This document shows, in pieces, positions 26,697-34,736 of a stretch of 64,000 bases of DNA. A model generated the notes under the pieces. The model saw only the letters and a list, made by a program, of their open reading frames with translations, was not told where the DNA came from and did not search any database. The position numbers were made by a program, and so were the translations under genes. Location: assembly GCA_913065125.1 (NCBI GenBank), contig CAJYAG010000003.1, positions 62,001 through 126,000 of the forward strand. The letters run 5' to 3'. Source of the stretch: an uncultured Flavobacteriaceae bacterium. Its GTDB lineage: Bacteria > Bacteroidota > Bacteroidia > Flavobacteriales > Flavobacteriaceae. How positions within the stretch are numbered: position 1 is the first letter of the stretch; each line of letters starts with the position of its first letter.

Positions 26697-28579
26697 TCTT
26701 TAAATTCTGTTTTGTTTATCAACTCTTTTTGATTATAAATATCTCTTAAGCTAAGATTAATCATGCTGTTTTCTATCCATTTTCTTCTATTGCCAGAGAT
26801 CTTTTTATTTAAGTATTTTTCTATTAATAAACTTGTAATTGGAGCGGCAATTGTAGATCCGTAGCCTCCGTTTTCTACAAATACAGCAATAGCAATTTGT
26901 GGATTGTCTTTTGGAGCAAAGGCAATTAAAATAGAATGATCTCTTAATTGTTTTCTTACCCCATTTATAATGGCGAAATTTTCTGATGTTCCGGTTTTTC
27001 CTACAATATCAATTCCGTTTACTTTACTATATGTACCTGTACCTGTTTTAAAAACCTCATGCATTCCTTCTATAATTGGGTCATAATATTTAGCATCTAT
27101 AGTTGTTCTTTTAGCAACAGTGTATTTAGGGTCTTTAATGTTTTTTCCATCTGTTTTCTTTAATATATGTGGAGTGAAAAAATATCCTTTATTAGCAATT
27201 GCAGCGGTAACATTAGCCAATTGAATGGGGGTGGTTAATATCTCACCTTGTCCGATTGCATTAGAAATATTTGTTGTTGGTCCCCAAGAATATTTATATC
27301 GAGAATCATAATATTTTCCGTCTGGAATCAAACCTCTATTACCAATTGGTAAATCATAACCTAAATAATTTCCTAGGCCAAAACTTTTTACATGATTACT
27401 CCAAACATCCATGCCAATACTTGCAGATTCTGCATTTTCTATTATTTTTCTGTAAGCTGTAGAAAAATAACTGTTACAAGATTTAGAAATTGCTGTGTTT
27501 AATTTAATAGGTCCACCAAAAATATTACAATGACATTTCTGAAAGTCGCTTTTTTTATTTCCATATCTGTATCCTCCATAACAATACACATTAGTATTGT
27601 GGTCTATTACACCTTCTTGCAAACCAATAAGTGCATTGACAAGTTTAAAAGGGGATCCTGGAGCATAGGTTGCTTGTAAAGATCTATCAAAAGTTGGTTT
27701 ATCAGGATTTTCAGGGTTCATTAAAATGACTGAATTTTTAGATCTTTTTCTTCCAACCATCATATTTGGATTGTAGGTTGGTGATGAAATTAATGCTAGA
27801 ATTTCTCCAGTTTTGGGCTCAATTGCTACAATACCACCTCGCTTTCCAGACATTAATAATTCTCCGTATTGTTGTAATTCGCTATCAATTGTTAATGTGA
27901 TGTCTTGACCATTCACTGCAAGAGTGTCATATTCTCCGTTTTTATATTTTCCGATAATTTTGTTTAAGCGATTTCTATGGAGAAATTTTTTTCCTTTAAT
28001 TCCACGTAAAATAGAATCGTATGATTTTTCTACTCCGCTACTTCCAATTAATTCTCCTTGTTGGAAATTTGGGTTGTTTTTTGCTTCTAATTCGTTTACC
28101 TCACTTATGTAACCCAATACATTTGCAGCAGAGTTGATTGGATAATCTCTAATGTTTCTTTTTTGAATATAAAATCCTTTAAATTTATGAAGCTTTTCTT
28201 GTAAAAAAGCAAAATCCTCTTTTGCTAATTGTTTTAAAAAAACAGATGGAAGCCAAGGGGAATAATTTTCAGCAGTTTTGTATTTTCTTTCAAAATAGTC
28301 AATATCAATTTTTAAGAGGTTGCAAAACTCAATTGTATCTAATTGCTCAACTTCATTCGGAACAACCATAACATCATAAGAAAGTTGATTGGCAACTAAA
28401 AGTTTTCCGTTTCTATCAAAAATATAACCTCGCTCTGGGTAATCATAAATTACTTTTACGGCAGCATTGTGATTTGGATCTAAATCAGCTCCTTTGATTA
28501 CTTGTAATTGAAATAATCTACCTATTAATATTAATCCTGCTAGAGTAATAAAAAAGTAAAGTAAAACGCTACGCTTCAT
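26693..28579 (-). CDS. mrdA: Penicillin-binding protein 2 (elongasome transpeptidase)
   Basis: Class B PBP that cross-links peptidoglycan during elongation with RodA. 628 residues: one N-terminal membrane helix, a non-catalytic pedestal, then the transpeptidase with SxxK (GSPFK), SxN (SCNS) and KTG (GKTGTSENF). Abuts mreD with no gap and overlaps rodA by 4 nt, so translational coupling is likely. Confidence 0.96.
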   Translation of the reverse strand: MKRSVLLYFFITLAGLILIGRLFQLQVIKGADLDPNHNAAVKVIYDYPERGYIFDRNGKLLVANQLSYDVMVVPNEVEQLDTIEFCNLLKIDIDYFERKYKTAENYSPWLPSVFLKQLAKEDFAFLQEKLHKFKGFYIQKRNIRDYPINSAANVLGYISEVNELEAKNNPNFQQGELIGSSGVEKSYDSILRGIKGKKFLHRNRLNKIIGKYKNGEYDTLAVNGQDITLTIDSELQQYGELLMSGKRGGIVAIEPKTGEILALISSPTYNPNMMVGRKRSKNSVILMNPENPDKPTFDRSLQATYAPGSPFKLVNALIGLQEGVIDHNTNVYCYGGYRYGNKKSDFQKCHCNIFGGPIKLNTAISKSCNSYFSTAYRKIIENAESASIGMDVWSNHVKSFGLGNYLGYDLPIGNRGLIPDGKYYDSRYKYSWGPTTNISNAIGQGEILTTPIQLANVTAAIANKGYFFTPHILKKTDGKNIKDPKYTVAKRTTIDAKYYDPIIEGMHEVFKTGTGTYSKVNGIDIVGKTGTSENFAIINGVRKQLRDHSILIAFAPKDNPQIAIAVFVENGGYGSTIAAPITSLLIEKYLNKKISGNRRKWIENSMINLSLRDIYNQKELINKTEFKD

Positions 28580-29083
28580 TTATTTTTTCTTTCTGATAAT
28601 GTATGTTCCTAAAAAAAACAAAACTGAAGTAAAAATACTTGAATACAATGTGTTAGCAATAACACTTGAAAAGTTTTGTGTGCTAAAGTTAGCTAAAGAA
28701 AATAAGATGAAGTGATGTATTACTATTAAAATTATCACATAATTAAAAACTTTTCCAAATGGCTCCTGATGTAAATCAAATAATAAATAATCTTGTTCTG
28801 TTTTTTTAAAAATTATTCGAACAAGAAAAAGTCTTATGTAGGCAATAAATAGTAAAGAGAAAGCGTTAATTCCGCCAGAATCAGAAAAGAAGTCAATTGA
28901 TAATCCTAATAAAAAGGAGAGGAATAAAAATAAGTATCGTTCTTTTTTTAAAGGATAAAATATTACAAAAGCAACATATAAATAAGGATTTATATAATCT
29001 AAAAATAACACATTGTTTAGTATTAAAACTTGTAGTAGAAGGAGAGAGAAAAACAAAAAAGAAATATAACTAACTTTATTCAT
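28580..29083 (-). CDS. mreD: Rod shape-determining protein MreD
   Basis: 167 residues of almost entirely hydrophobic sequence with five or six predicted helices, which fits MreD; the conserved acidic GLSIDFFSDSGGINAF segment is present. Works with MreC to link MreB to the wall synthases. Overlaps mreC by 8 nt. Confidence 0.9.
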   Translation of the reverse strand: MNKVSYISFLFFSLLLLQVLILNNVLFLDYINPYLYVAFVIFYPLKKERYLFLFLSFLLGLSIDFFSDSGGINAFSLLFIAYIRLFLVRIIFKKTEQDYLLFDLHQEPFGKVFNYVIILIVIHHFILFSLANFSTQNFSSVIANTLYSSIFTSVLFFLGTYIIRKKK

Positions 29084-29903
29084 CTAAAAAATTGATTAAA
29101 GTTTTTATTTCCTCTTTATCTAAAGCGGTGACCACATATACATTTTTAAGATTACTCATGTCATTAAATAATTTAATATCTATTGAGTTATTACTGCTTT
29201 GTGAGTTGATTTTTTGAACGATTCCAATTAAAATACCTTCTGGAAAAATAGTTGATTTCCCTCCGGTAATTATTGTGTCTCCAACTTTTACATCTGCTTG
29301 CCTTGGAATGTCTTCTAGCTGTACCACGTTATAATTTTGTCCGTCCCAAACCAATGTCCCAAAGTGAGAGCTGTTTTTTAATCTTGCGTTAATTTTACTA
29401 TTGCTATTCAATATAGACTGTACTCTTGCGTAATTTGCACTAGCATCATCAGTTATTCCAATAATACCTTTGCTATTTATAACGGCCATTTCTTTAAAGA
29501 CACCTTGATTTTTTCCTTTATTGATAAGGAGAATGTTATTTGGAGTATGGTAGCTATTTCTGTAAATTTTAGCAGTAGAGTAGGTGTATTTTTGGTGATA
29601 TTTTATTGAATCAACAACAGAAAACGTAACCATTGAATCTGCTTTTGAAGTATATTTTTCTACTAAATTTCTTAAGTTGTTGTTTTCTAGTATCAGTTCT
29701 TCATTTTGATGTTTTAAATTGAAGTAATTAGAAAAATGTGATGTTTTTTCGTAAAAACCACCAGTCACTTCATTCGCAGAACTTATAAATTTACTTTTGT
29801 GAAAGTTGTTGTTGTTAATTGTAAAAAATATAGATATAAACCCTAACAACAAGAAAAAAAGAAAATACTTATACTTTTCAAAGAAATAAAATAATTGTTG
29901 CAT
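29076..29903 (-). CDS. mreC: Rod shape-determining protein MreC
   Basis: 275 residues: an N-terminal membrane helix (about 10-30), a coiled coil (about 55-80; LKHQNEELILENNNLRNLV) and a double beta-barrel domain with the typical GKNQGVFKEMAV and GIIGITDD segments. Periplasmic scaffold of the elongasome. Between mreB (20-nt gap) and mreD. Confidence 0.95.
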   Translation of the reverse strand: MQQLFYFFEKYKYFLFFLLLGFISIFFTINNNNFHKSKFISSANEVTGGFYEKTSHFSNYFNLKHQNEELILENNNLRNLVEKYTSKADSMVTFSVVDSIKYHQKYTYSTAKIYRNSYHTPNNILLINKGKNQGVFKEMAVINSKGIIGITDDASANYARVQSILNSNSKINARLKNSSHFGTLVWDGQNYNVVQLEDIPRQADVKVGDTIITGGKSTIFPEGILIGIVQKINSQSSNNSIDIKLFNDMSNLKNVYVVTALDKEEIKTLINFLDE

Positions 29904-29923
29904 AAAAAAGAGTCAAATGTATT

Positions 29924-30952
29924 TTATTTCATTAATATACTTTTGTATTTTTCAATTTCTTTTAAAGCAATCCCTGTTCCTCTTACAACGGCTCTTAAAG
30001 GGTCTTCTGCAACATAAACAGGTAAGTCTGTTTTTCTAGATAAACGTTTGTCTAATCCTCGAAGCATTGAGCCACCACCAGCTAAATAAATTCCAGTATT
30101 GTAAATATCTGCAGCTAATTCTGGCGGAGTTTTAGATAAAGTTTCCATTACTGCATCTTCAATTCTTAAAATAGATTTGTCTAATGCTTTAGCAATTTCT
30201 CTGTATGAAACTTGTACTTGTTTTGGTTTTCCACTTAGTAAATCTCTACCTTGAACCAACATGTCTTCTGGTGGAGAATCTAAATCTTCAGTTGCTGCTC
30301 CAATATTAATTTTAATTTTTTCTGCCGTGGTTTCTCCAACATATAAGTTGTGTTGTGTGCGCATATAATACATAATATCGCTTGTAAATAAATCACCAGC
30401 AACTTTTACAGATTGATCGCAAACAATACCAGCTAAAGCAATAACTGCAATTTCAGTTGTTCCTCCTCCTATGTCAATAATCATGTTTCCTTTAGGCTCC
30501 ATAATATCAATACCAACACCAATTGCAGCTGCCATTGGTTCAAAAATCAAATAAATTTCTTTGGCGTTCATATGTCTTGCCGAATCCTGTACAGCTCGTC
30601 TTTCAACCTCTGTAATTCCAGATGGAATACAAATTACCATGCGCAATGCAGGTGGAAATAATTTCTTTTTGATAGATGGAATTTGCTTTACAAATTCTTT
30701 AATCATTTCTTCTGATGCTTGGAAATCTGCAATAACGCCATCTTTTAACGGACGAATGGTTTTAATATTTTCGTGCGTTTTTCCTTGCATTAAGTTTGCT
30801 TCTTTTCCAACAGCGATAATTTTACCAGTTATTCTGTTACGGGCAACTATAGATGGACTATCTATTACCACTTTACCATTGTGAATGATAAGTGTATTCG
30901 CAGTACCTAAATCGATAGCGATATCTTCCGTCATAAAATCGAAAAAACCCAT
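29924..30952 (-). CDS. mreB: Rod shape-determining protein MreB
   Basis: Bacterial actin homologue that forms membrane filaments and places wall synthesis. 342 residues; phosphate 1 motif DLGTANTLI, phosphate 2 DIGGGTTEIA and adenosine motif GGGSMLRG are present. Head of the mre-rod operon with a possible promoter at 30988-30995. Confidence 0.98.
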   Translation of the reverse strand: MGFFDFMTEDIAIDLGTANTLIIHNGKVVIDSPSIVARNRITGKIIAVGKEANLMQGKTHENIKTIRPLKDGVIADFQASEEMIKEFVKQIPSIKKKLFPPALRMVICIPSGITEVERRAVQDSARHMNAKEIYLIFEPMAAAIGVGIDIMEPKGNMIIDIGGGTTEIAVIALAGIVCDQSVKVAGDLFTSDIMYYMRTQHNLYVGETTAEKIKINIGAATEDLDSPPEDMLVQGRDLLSGKPKQVQVSYREIAKALDKSILRIEDAVMETLSKTPPELAADIYNTGIYLAGGGSMLRGLDKRLSRKTDLPVYVAEDPLRAVVRGTGIALKEIEKYKSILMK

Positions 30953-30987
30953 AAAATTATTTTTTTTTATTTTTTAATGTATTCTTA

Positions 30988-30995
30988 CAAATCTA
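30988..30995 (-). promoter_or_regulatory. Putative -7 box of mreB operon
   Basis: Minus-strand TAGATTTG (TAnnTTTG), start predicted near 30982, leader about 30 nt. TTTG candidates lie at a 15-nt spacing (31011-31014), TTG at 24 nt (31020-31022), both outside the ideal range, so transcription from purH may also contribute. Confidence 0.4.
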
Positions 30996-31039
30996 CTAAA
31001 ATTCTGTGTTCAAATCACACAATATTTAATAGTTATTTA

Positions 31040-32572
31040 TTAGTGCTTAAAATGTCTTGTTCCAGTTAAAACCATTGAAATATTATTGTTGTTACAATAA
31101 TCAATGCTTAGTTGGTCTTTAATAGATCCACCAGGTTGTATTACACTTGTTATTCCTGCATTTCCAGCAATTTCTACACAATCTGGAAAAGGAAAAAAGG
31201 CGTCGCTTGCCATTACAGAGTTGTTTAAATCAAAATTAAAATTCTTTGCTTTTTCAATTGCTTGATTTAAAGCATCAACTCTGCTTGTTTGCCCAGTTCC
31301 ACCAGCTAGTAATTGTTTGTCTTTAACTAATATTATGGTGTTCGACTTTGTGTTTTTACACAATTTAGAAGCAAATAATAAGTCTTCTAACTGACTTTTG
31401 GTTGGTTTATTGTTGGTTGCATAAGATAAATCTTCTAAACCATCTGTTTTAAAATCTTTATCTTGAACTAAAGCGCCATTTAAACAAGTCCTAATAGTTG
31501 TTTTTGGTAAATCAACTTCTTTCTGAATTAATATAATTCTATTTTTCTTTCCTTTTAAAATAGTCAAAGCATCATCTGTAAAAGAAGGGGCAATAACAAC
31601 TTCGCAAAATAATTTATGAATTTCTTTTGCAGTTTCTAAATCAATCTCTGTATTTGCAATTAAAATTCCGCCAAAAGCAGAGACAGGATCTCCCGCTAAA
31701 GCATCAATATAAGCTTCTTTTATCGTTTTTCTTTGAGCAAAACCACAAGCATTATTGTGTTTTAAAACAGCAAATGTAGGTGCTTCTCCTTTAAATTCGG
31801 CCATTAAATTTACTGCAGCATCAACGTCTAACAGGTTATTATAACTTAATTCTTTTCCATGTAATTTATCAAACATTGCTTCTAAATCACCAAAGAAAAA
31901 ACCTTTTTGATGTGGATTTTCTCCATATCGTAAAACCTGTCCACTTGTTTCGCTAATTTTCAAAACTGCTTCCTCGTGATTTGAATTAAAGTAGTTAAAG
32001 ATAGCAGTGTCGTAATGCGATGAAATATTGAATGCTTTTGCAGCTAATTTTTTTCTGTCCGATAAAGAAGTTGATCCATTGTTCTCAGAAATCAATGATA
32101 AGAAATCATTGTATTGCTCCATTGAAGAGATGATAACTGTGTCTTTAAAGTTTTTTGCTGCTGCTCTAATTAATGAAATTCCGCCAATATCAATTTTCTC
32201 AATAATGTCTTCTTCTGAAGCACCAGAAGTAACCGTTTTTTCAAACGGATATAAATCTACAATCACTAAATCTAATTGCGGAATTTGATATGCTTCCATC
32301 TCGGAAACATCACCATCATGGTTTTGTCGGTTTAATATCCCTCCAAAAACTTTTGGATGTAATGTTTTAACTCTACCACCTAAAATAGATGGATAAGAGG
32401 TTACGTCTTCTACCGGAATTACAGGGATACCTAAATCTTTAATAAATTTTTCAGTACCACCAGTTGAATAAATTGTTACGTTTTGTGCGTTTAATTTTTC
32501 AACCAAAGGCTGCAATCCGTCTTTGTGAAAAACAGAAATTAATGCAGATTTAATAGTTTTTGTGCTGGTCAT
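31040..32572 (-). CDS. purH: Bifunctional AICAR formyltransferase/IMP cyclohydrolase
   Basis: Last two steps of de novo IMP synthesis. 510 residues: N-terminal MGS-like cyclohydrolase (STGGTEKFIKDLGIPV, GGRVKTLHPK) and C-terminal formyltransferase (RYGENPHQKG, KHNNACGFA, SDAFFPFPD). Precedes mreB by 87 nt, same strand, with no terminator between them, so partial co-transcription is possible. Confidence 0.97.
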   Translation of the reverse strand: MTSTKTIKSALISVFHKDGLQPLVEKLNAQNVTIYSTGGTEKFIKDLGIPVIPVEDVTSYPSILGGRVKTLHPKVFGGILNRQNHDGDVSEMEAYQIPQLDLVIVDLYPFEKTVTSGASEEDIIEKIDIGGISLIRAAAKNFKDTVIISSMEQYNDFLSLISENNGSTSLSDRKKLAAKAFNISSHYDTAIFNYFNSNHEEAVLKISETSGQVLRYGENPHQKGFFFGDLEAMFDKLHGKELSYNNLLDVDAAVNLMAEFKGEAPTFAVLKHNNACGFAQRKTIKEAYIDALAGDPVSAFGGILIANTEIDLETAKEIHKLFCEVVIAPSFTDDALTILKGKKNRIILIQKEVDLPKTTIRTCLNGALVQDKDFKTDGLEDLSYATNNKPTKSQLEDLLFASKLCKNTKSNTIILVKDKQLLAGGTGQTSRVDALNQAIEKAKNFNFDLNNSVMASDAFFPFPDCVEIAGNAGITSVIQPGGSIKDQLSIDYCNNNNISMVLTGTRHFKH

Positions 32573-32593
32573 TGTGTTGGGTTGTTAAGCACG

Positions 32594-32623
32594 CAAAGCT
32601 ACTAAATATCTAGCTTAAAGCAA
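32594..32623 (-). promoter_or_regulatory. Promoter of purH
   Basis: Minus strand TTG (32621-32623), 19-nt spacer, TAGCTTTG (32594-32601), the best-spaced example on this strand. Start near 32588 gives a short leader of about 16 nt. No purine riboswitch fits in that space. Confidence 0.7.
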
Positions 32624-32647
32624 TAGGTTTTTTATTTAAATTAAACC

Positions 32648-32785
32648 TTAATCGAGTTCGAATCTGGTTTTAAAATTGTTGACTAAACTAGTGTAGTTTT
32701 GGTATTTTTTTGAAGAGAAATCGTTCTTTTTAGAACTTGTAATTTTGCTTAAAAAAGCACTAAAAATAGTGTTTTGTTTTTTCAT
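32648..32785 (-). CDS. Possible 45-residue basic small protein
   Basis: Frame from ATG at 32785, 45 residues, Lys/Ser/Phe/Asn-rich (starts MKKQNTIFSAFL, ends KTRFELD), no membrane helix or Cys. It occupies the 312-nt gap between purH and the GAF gene (32573-32884), which otherwise holds only promoter-like sequence. A TATATTTG box lies 39 nt upstream. I recognise no family; the promoter makes it a better candidate than most short frames. Confidence 0.35.
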   Translation of the reverse strand: MKKQNTIFSAFLSKITSSKKNDFSSKKYQNYTSLVNNFKTRFELD

Positions 32786-32823
32786 CTGTAGGGGATTAAT
32801 GATTACAAAAAATTTATATACAT

Positions 32824-32831
32824 CAAATATA
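32824..32831 (-). promoter_or_regulatory. Putative -7 box before the 32648-32785 small frame
   Basis: Minus-strand TATATTTG (TAnnTTTG), predicted start near 32818 and leader about 33 nt. A -33 TTG at normal spacing is not clear; the surroundings are very AT-rich. Confidence 0.35.
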
Positions 32832-32884
32832 TATGTAACAAACTTAAATAAATTTTTTAGAATAAACAATTGCTCAAGATTTTT

Positions 32885-33337
32885 TTATAATATTTTAGAA
32901 ACCTTTTTGCAAATATACTCTAACAATTCTTCGTCTTTTTTTGTAAATGTGTTTGCTGTATGAGAATCGATGTCTATTTGACCAATATTTTCTCCTTTTA
33001 CAAAAATCGGAATTACAATTTCAGATTTTACTTTCCATCCACAAGAAATATAATTATCCTGTTCCGAAACATCTTGTACTACAAAATTTTCATTACTAAC
33101 AGCAACTTGTCCACAAATTCCTTTTCCGAAAGGAATAATAACATGATCTGTTGGTTCTCCAGTAAATTGTGCTAATTTTAATTCTTCTTTGTCTCCGTTT
33201 TTAAAATAAAAACCAACCCAATCATAATAAGGTATTTGAGACTCTAAATAATCACAAATTTCTTGAAGTTTTTCTTCTTTAGTATTTGAACTGTCAATTA
33301 TTGAAGAAATATGTTGTTTTAAATTATCTAGCTGCAT
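32885..33337 (-). CDS. GAF-domain free methionine-R-sulfoxide reductase
   Basis: 150 residues, a single GAF domain like E. coli fRMsr (YebR) that reduces free methionine-R-sulfoxide. The motifs WVGFYF, IPFGKGICGQVA, EIVIPIF and GQIDIDS match. Cysteines are at GKGICG and NYISC; a third Cys used in some homologues is not obvious, so the recycling pathway may differ. Soluble, oxidative stress repair. A generic GAF sensor is the alternative. Confidence 0.85.
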   Translation of the reverse strand: MQLDNLKQHISSIIDSSNTKEEKLQEICDYLESQIPYYDWVGFYFKNGDKEELKLAQFTGEPTDHVIIPFGKGICGQVAVSNENFVVQDVSEQDNYISCGWKVKSEIVIPIFVKGENIGQIDIDSHTANTFTKKDEELLEYICKKVSKIL

Positions 33338-33338
33338 G

Positions 33339-33366
33339 TTGTTTTAATTGAAATTACTTAAATTTG
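33339..33366 (+). promoter_or_regulatory. Promoter of xrtF
   Basis: TTG (33339-33341), 17-nt spacer, TAAATTTG (33359-33366). Start near 33371, leader about 38 nt to the TTG start codon at 33409. Confidence 0.6.
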
Positions 33367-33408
33367 TTAAGCATGAATATTATTGCTGCAAAATAAATAC
33401 ATTTTAGG

Positions 33409-33945
33409 TTGAATAAGTATAAAAATAGTGCTCTTTTTTTAGTTAAATTTTTTTTAACCTATTTTCTGCTTTTTACTTTTTATGCTACTTATTTAAATTC
33501 TAGTCAATCAAAAAATAATGGTTTTCAATGTGCATCAATAACATCCAAGGTTGCAGATCAAACAGTTTCGGTTTTAAATTTTATTGGATATGATGTTACT
33601 AGTGCGCAGCACAATACAGAAATGTCTGTAAAATTAATTGTAAATAATCAATATACAGCAAGGGTTATTGAAGGCTGTAACTCTATCAGCATTATCATTT
33701 TGTTTGTAGCTTTTATTGTAGCATTTTCTGGCCCCAAAAGAACAACTATAATTTATGCAATTATTGGTAGTCTAATAATATATGTAATAAATATATTGCG
33801 AATTGCTTTTTTAACAGCAATGTTGTATCAATACCCAAATCAACAAATGGTGTTGCATAGTTTAGTTTTTCCTGCAATTATTTATGGAACAACATTTTTA
33901 TTGTGGGTTATTTGGGTTCAAAGATTTTCACATCAAAAAAAATGA
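33409..33945 (+). CDS. xrtF: Exosortase family protein XrtF
   Basis: Integral membrane transpeptidase-like protein, 178 residues, several membrane helices. The exosortase catalytic residues are in place: C90 (EGCNS), R131 (ILRIAF) and H150 (VLHSL). Initiates at TTG: no ATG lies in frame before the conserved core and the promoter at 33339-33366 fits this start. Exosortases process C-terminal sorting signals (PEP-CTERM-like); XrtF is a Bacteroidota branch with a poorly defined substrate. Its last 4 nt overlap the partner gene. Confidence 0.9.
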   Translation: MNKYKNSALFLVKFFLTYFLLFTFYATYLNSSQSKNNGFQCASITSKVADQTVSVLNFIGYDVTSAQHNTEMSVKLIVNNQYTARVIEGCNSISIIILFVAFIVAFSGPKRTTIIYAIIGSLIIYVINILRIAFLTAMLYQYPNQQMVLHSLVFPAIIYGTTFLLWVIWVQRFSHQKK

Positions 33946-34382
33946 AAAAAGGTTTTAAATACATATCAATAATAATTTTAATTGCACTATTTTTTTTAAT
34001 TAGAGCATTTGAGAATGATTTGTTTTATGACCCGTTAATTACCTATTTTGAAAATGATTATCTGTATTCAAGTATGCCAGAGGTAAATACTTGGAAGTTG
34101 GTAGTAGATTTATTGTTTAGGTACACTTTAAACTCATTAATTACTTTATGTATTATTTACATAGCTTTTGATAAAAAGCGGTTTGTAAAGTTTGCAGGCT
34201 TTTTTTTAATGTTAGCTTTTATAATATTGATCGTTGCTTTTGTGTTTTTATTAAAAGGAGAATTTAGACAGGGTTATTTGTTGCCTTTTTATGTTAGAAG
34301 GTTTTTAATTCACCCACTATTTTTATTATTACTTTTTCCTGCATTTTATTATATGAAATTAAATAAATTAAGAAGATTTTAA
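33942..34382 (+). CDS. Exosortase F system-associated membrane protein
   Basis: 146 residues from the ATG at 33942, whose bases overlap the xrtF stop (ATGA), giving translational coupling; a longer frame from 33903 would lie inside xrtF. Four predicted membrane helices (about 7-22, 48-68, 75-98, 118-138) and the segments FENDLFYDPL and YLLPFYVRRFLIHPLFLLLL. In my recollection a small membrane protein regularly follows XrtF in flavobacteria and is named for it; biochemical role unknown. Confidence 0.85.
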   Translation: MKKGFKYISIIILIALFFLIRAFENDLFYDPLITYFENDYLYSSMPEVNTWKLVVDLLFRYTLNSLITLCIIYIAFDKKRFVKFAGFFLMLAFIILIVAFVFLLKGEFRQGYLLPFYVRRFLIHPLFLLLLFPAFYYMKLNKLRRF

Positions 34383-34434
34383 AGCGTTGCGATACGTTAA
34401 ATTAATTAGTCACAAATTAAATAAAACAATAAAA

Positions 34435-34695
34435 ATGAAAAAAATAGTATTTGTAATAGCAGTTGTTTTCTCAATAGGTTTTGTGTTTACAGCATGTAAA
34501 TCAGAGAAAAAAGAAGTTAAAAAAGAACATGTAACGGTTGATAAAGAGTCAAAAGAATTAGCGCATAATACGTATCAATGCCCAATGGATTGCGAAAAAG
34601 GCAAAACATATGAGAAAGAAGGAGTTTGCCCAGTTTGTAAAATGAAGCTTAGAAAAAAAGTGACAGAAGAAAAAGATTCAGGCGAGAATCATTAA
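34435..34695 (+). CDS. Lipoprotein with heavy-metal-binding domain
   Basis: 86 residues from the ATG at 34435, which starts a lipoprotein signal ending at C21 (FVFTAC); an upstream start would place charged residues before it. After a Lys/Glu-rich linker comes YQCPMDCEKGK and VCPVCKMKL (C49, C53, C65, C68), resembling the short heavy-metal-binding domain found in copper and mercury proteins (CPM ... CPxCxM). Likely a periplasmic or outer-membrane metal binder, copper being most plausible. 52 nt after the XrtF partner; may share its transcript. Confidence 0.85.
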   Translation: MKKIVFVIAVVFSIGFVFTACKSEKKEVKKEHVTVDKESKELAHNTYQCPMDCEKGKTYEKEGVCPVCKMKLRKKVTEEKDSGENH

Positions 34696-34699
34696 ATAA

Positions 34700-34727
34700 A
34701 AAAACCTCGAAAATTTCTCGAGGTTTT
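34700..34727. terminator. Bidirectional terminator (CCTCGA type)
   Basis: CCTCGA / TCGAGG stem within 34705-34723, A run left and T run right, between the convergent metal-binding lipoprotein and the 788-residue gene. Nearly the same palindrome lies on the other side of that gene at 37162-37180. Confidence 0.85.
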
Positions 34728-34736
34728 TTATGTAAA

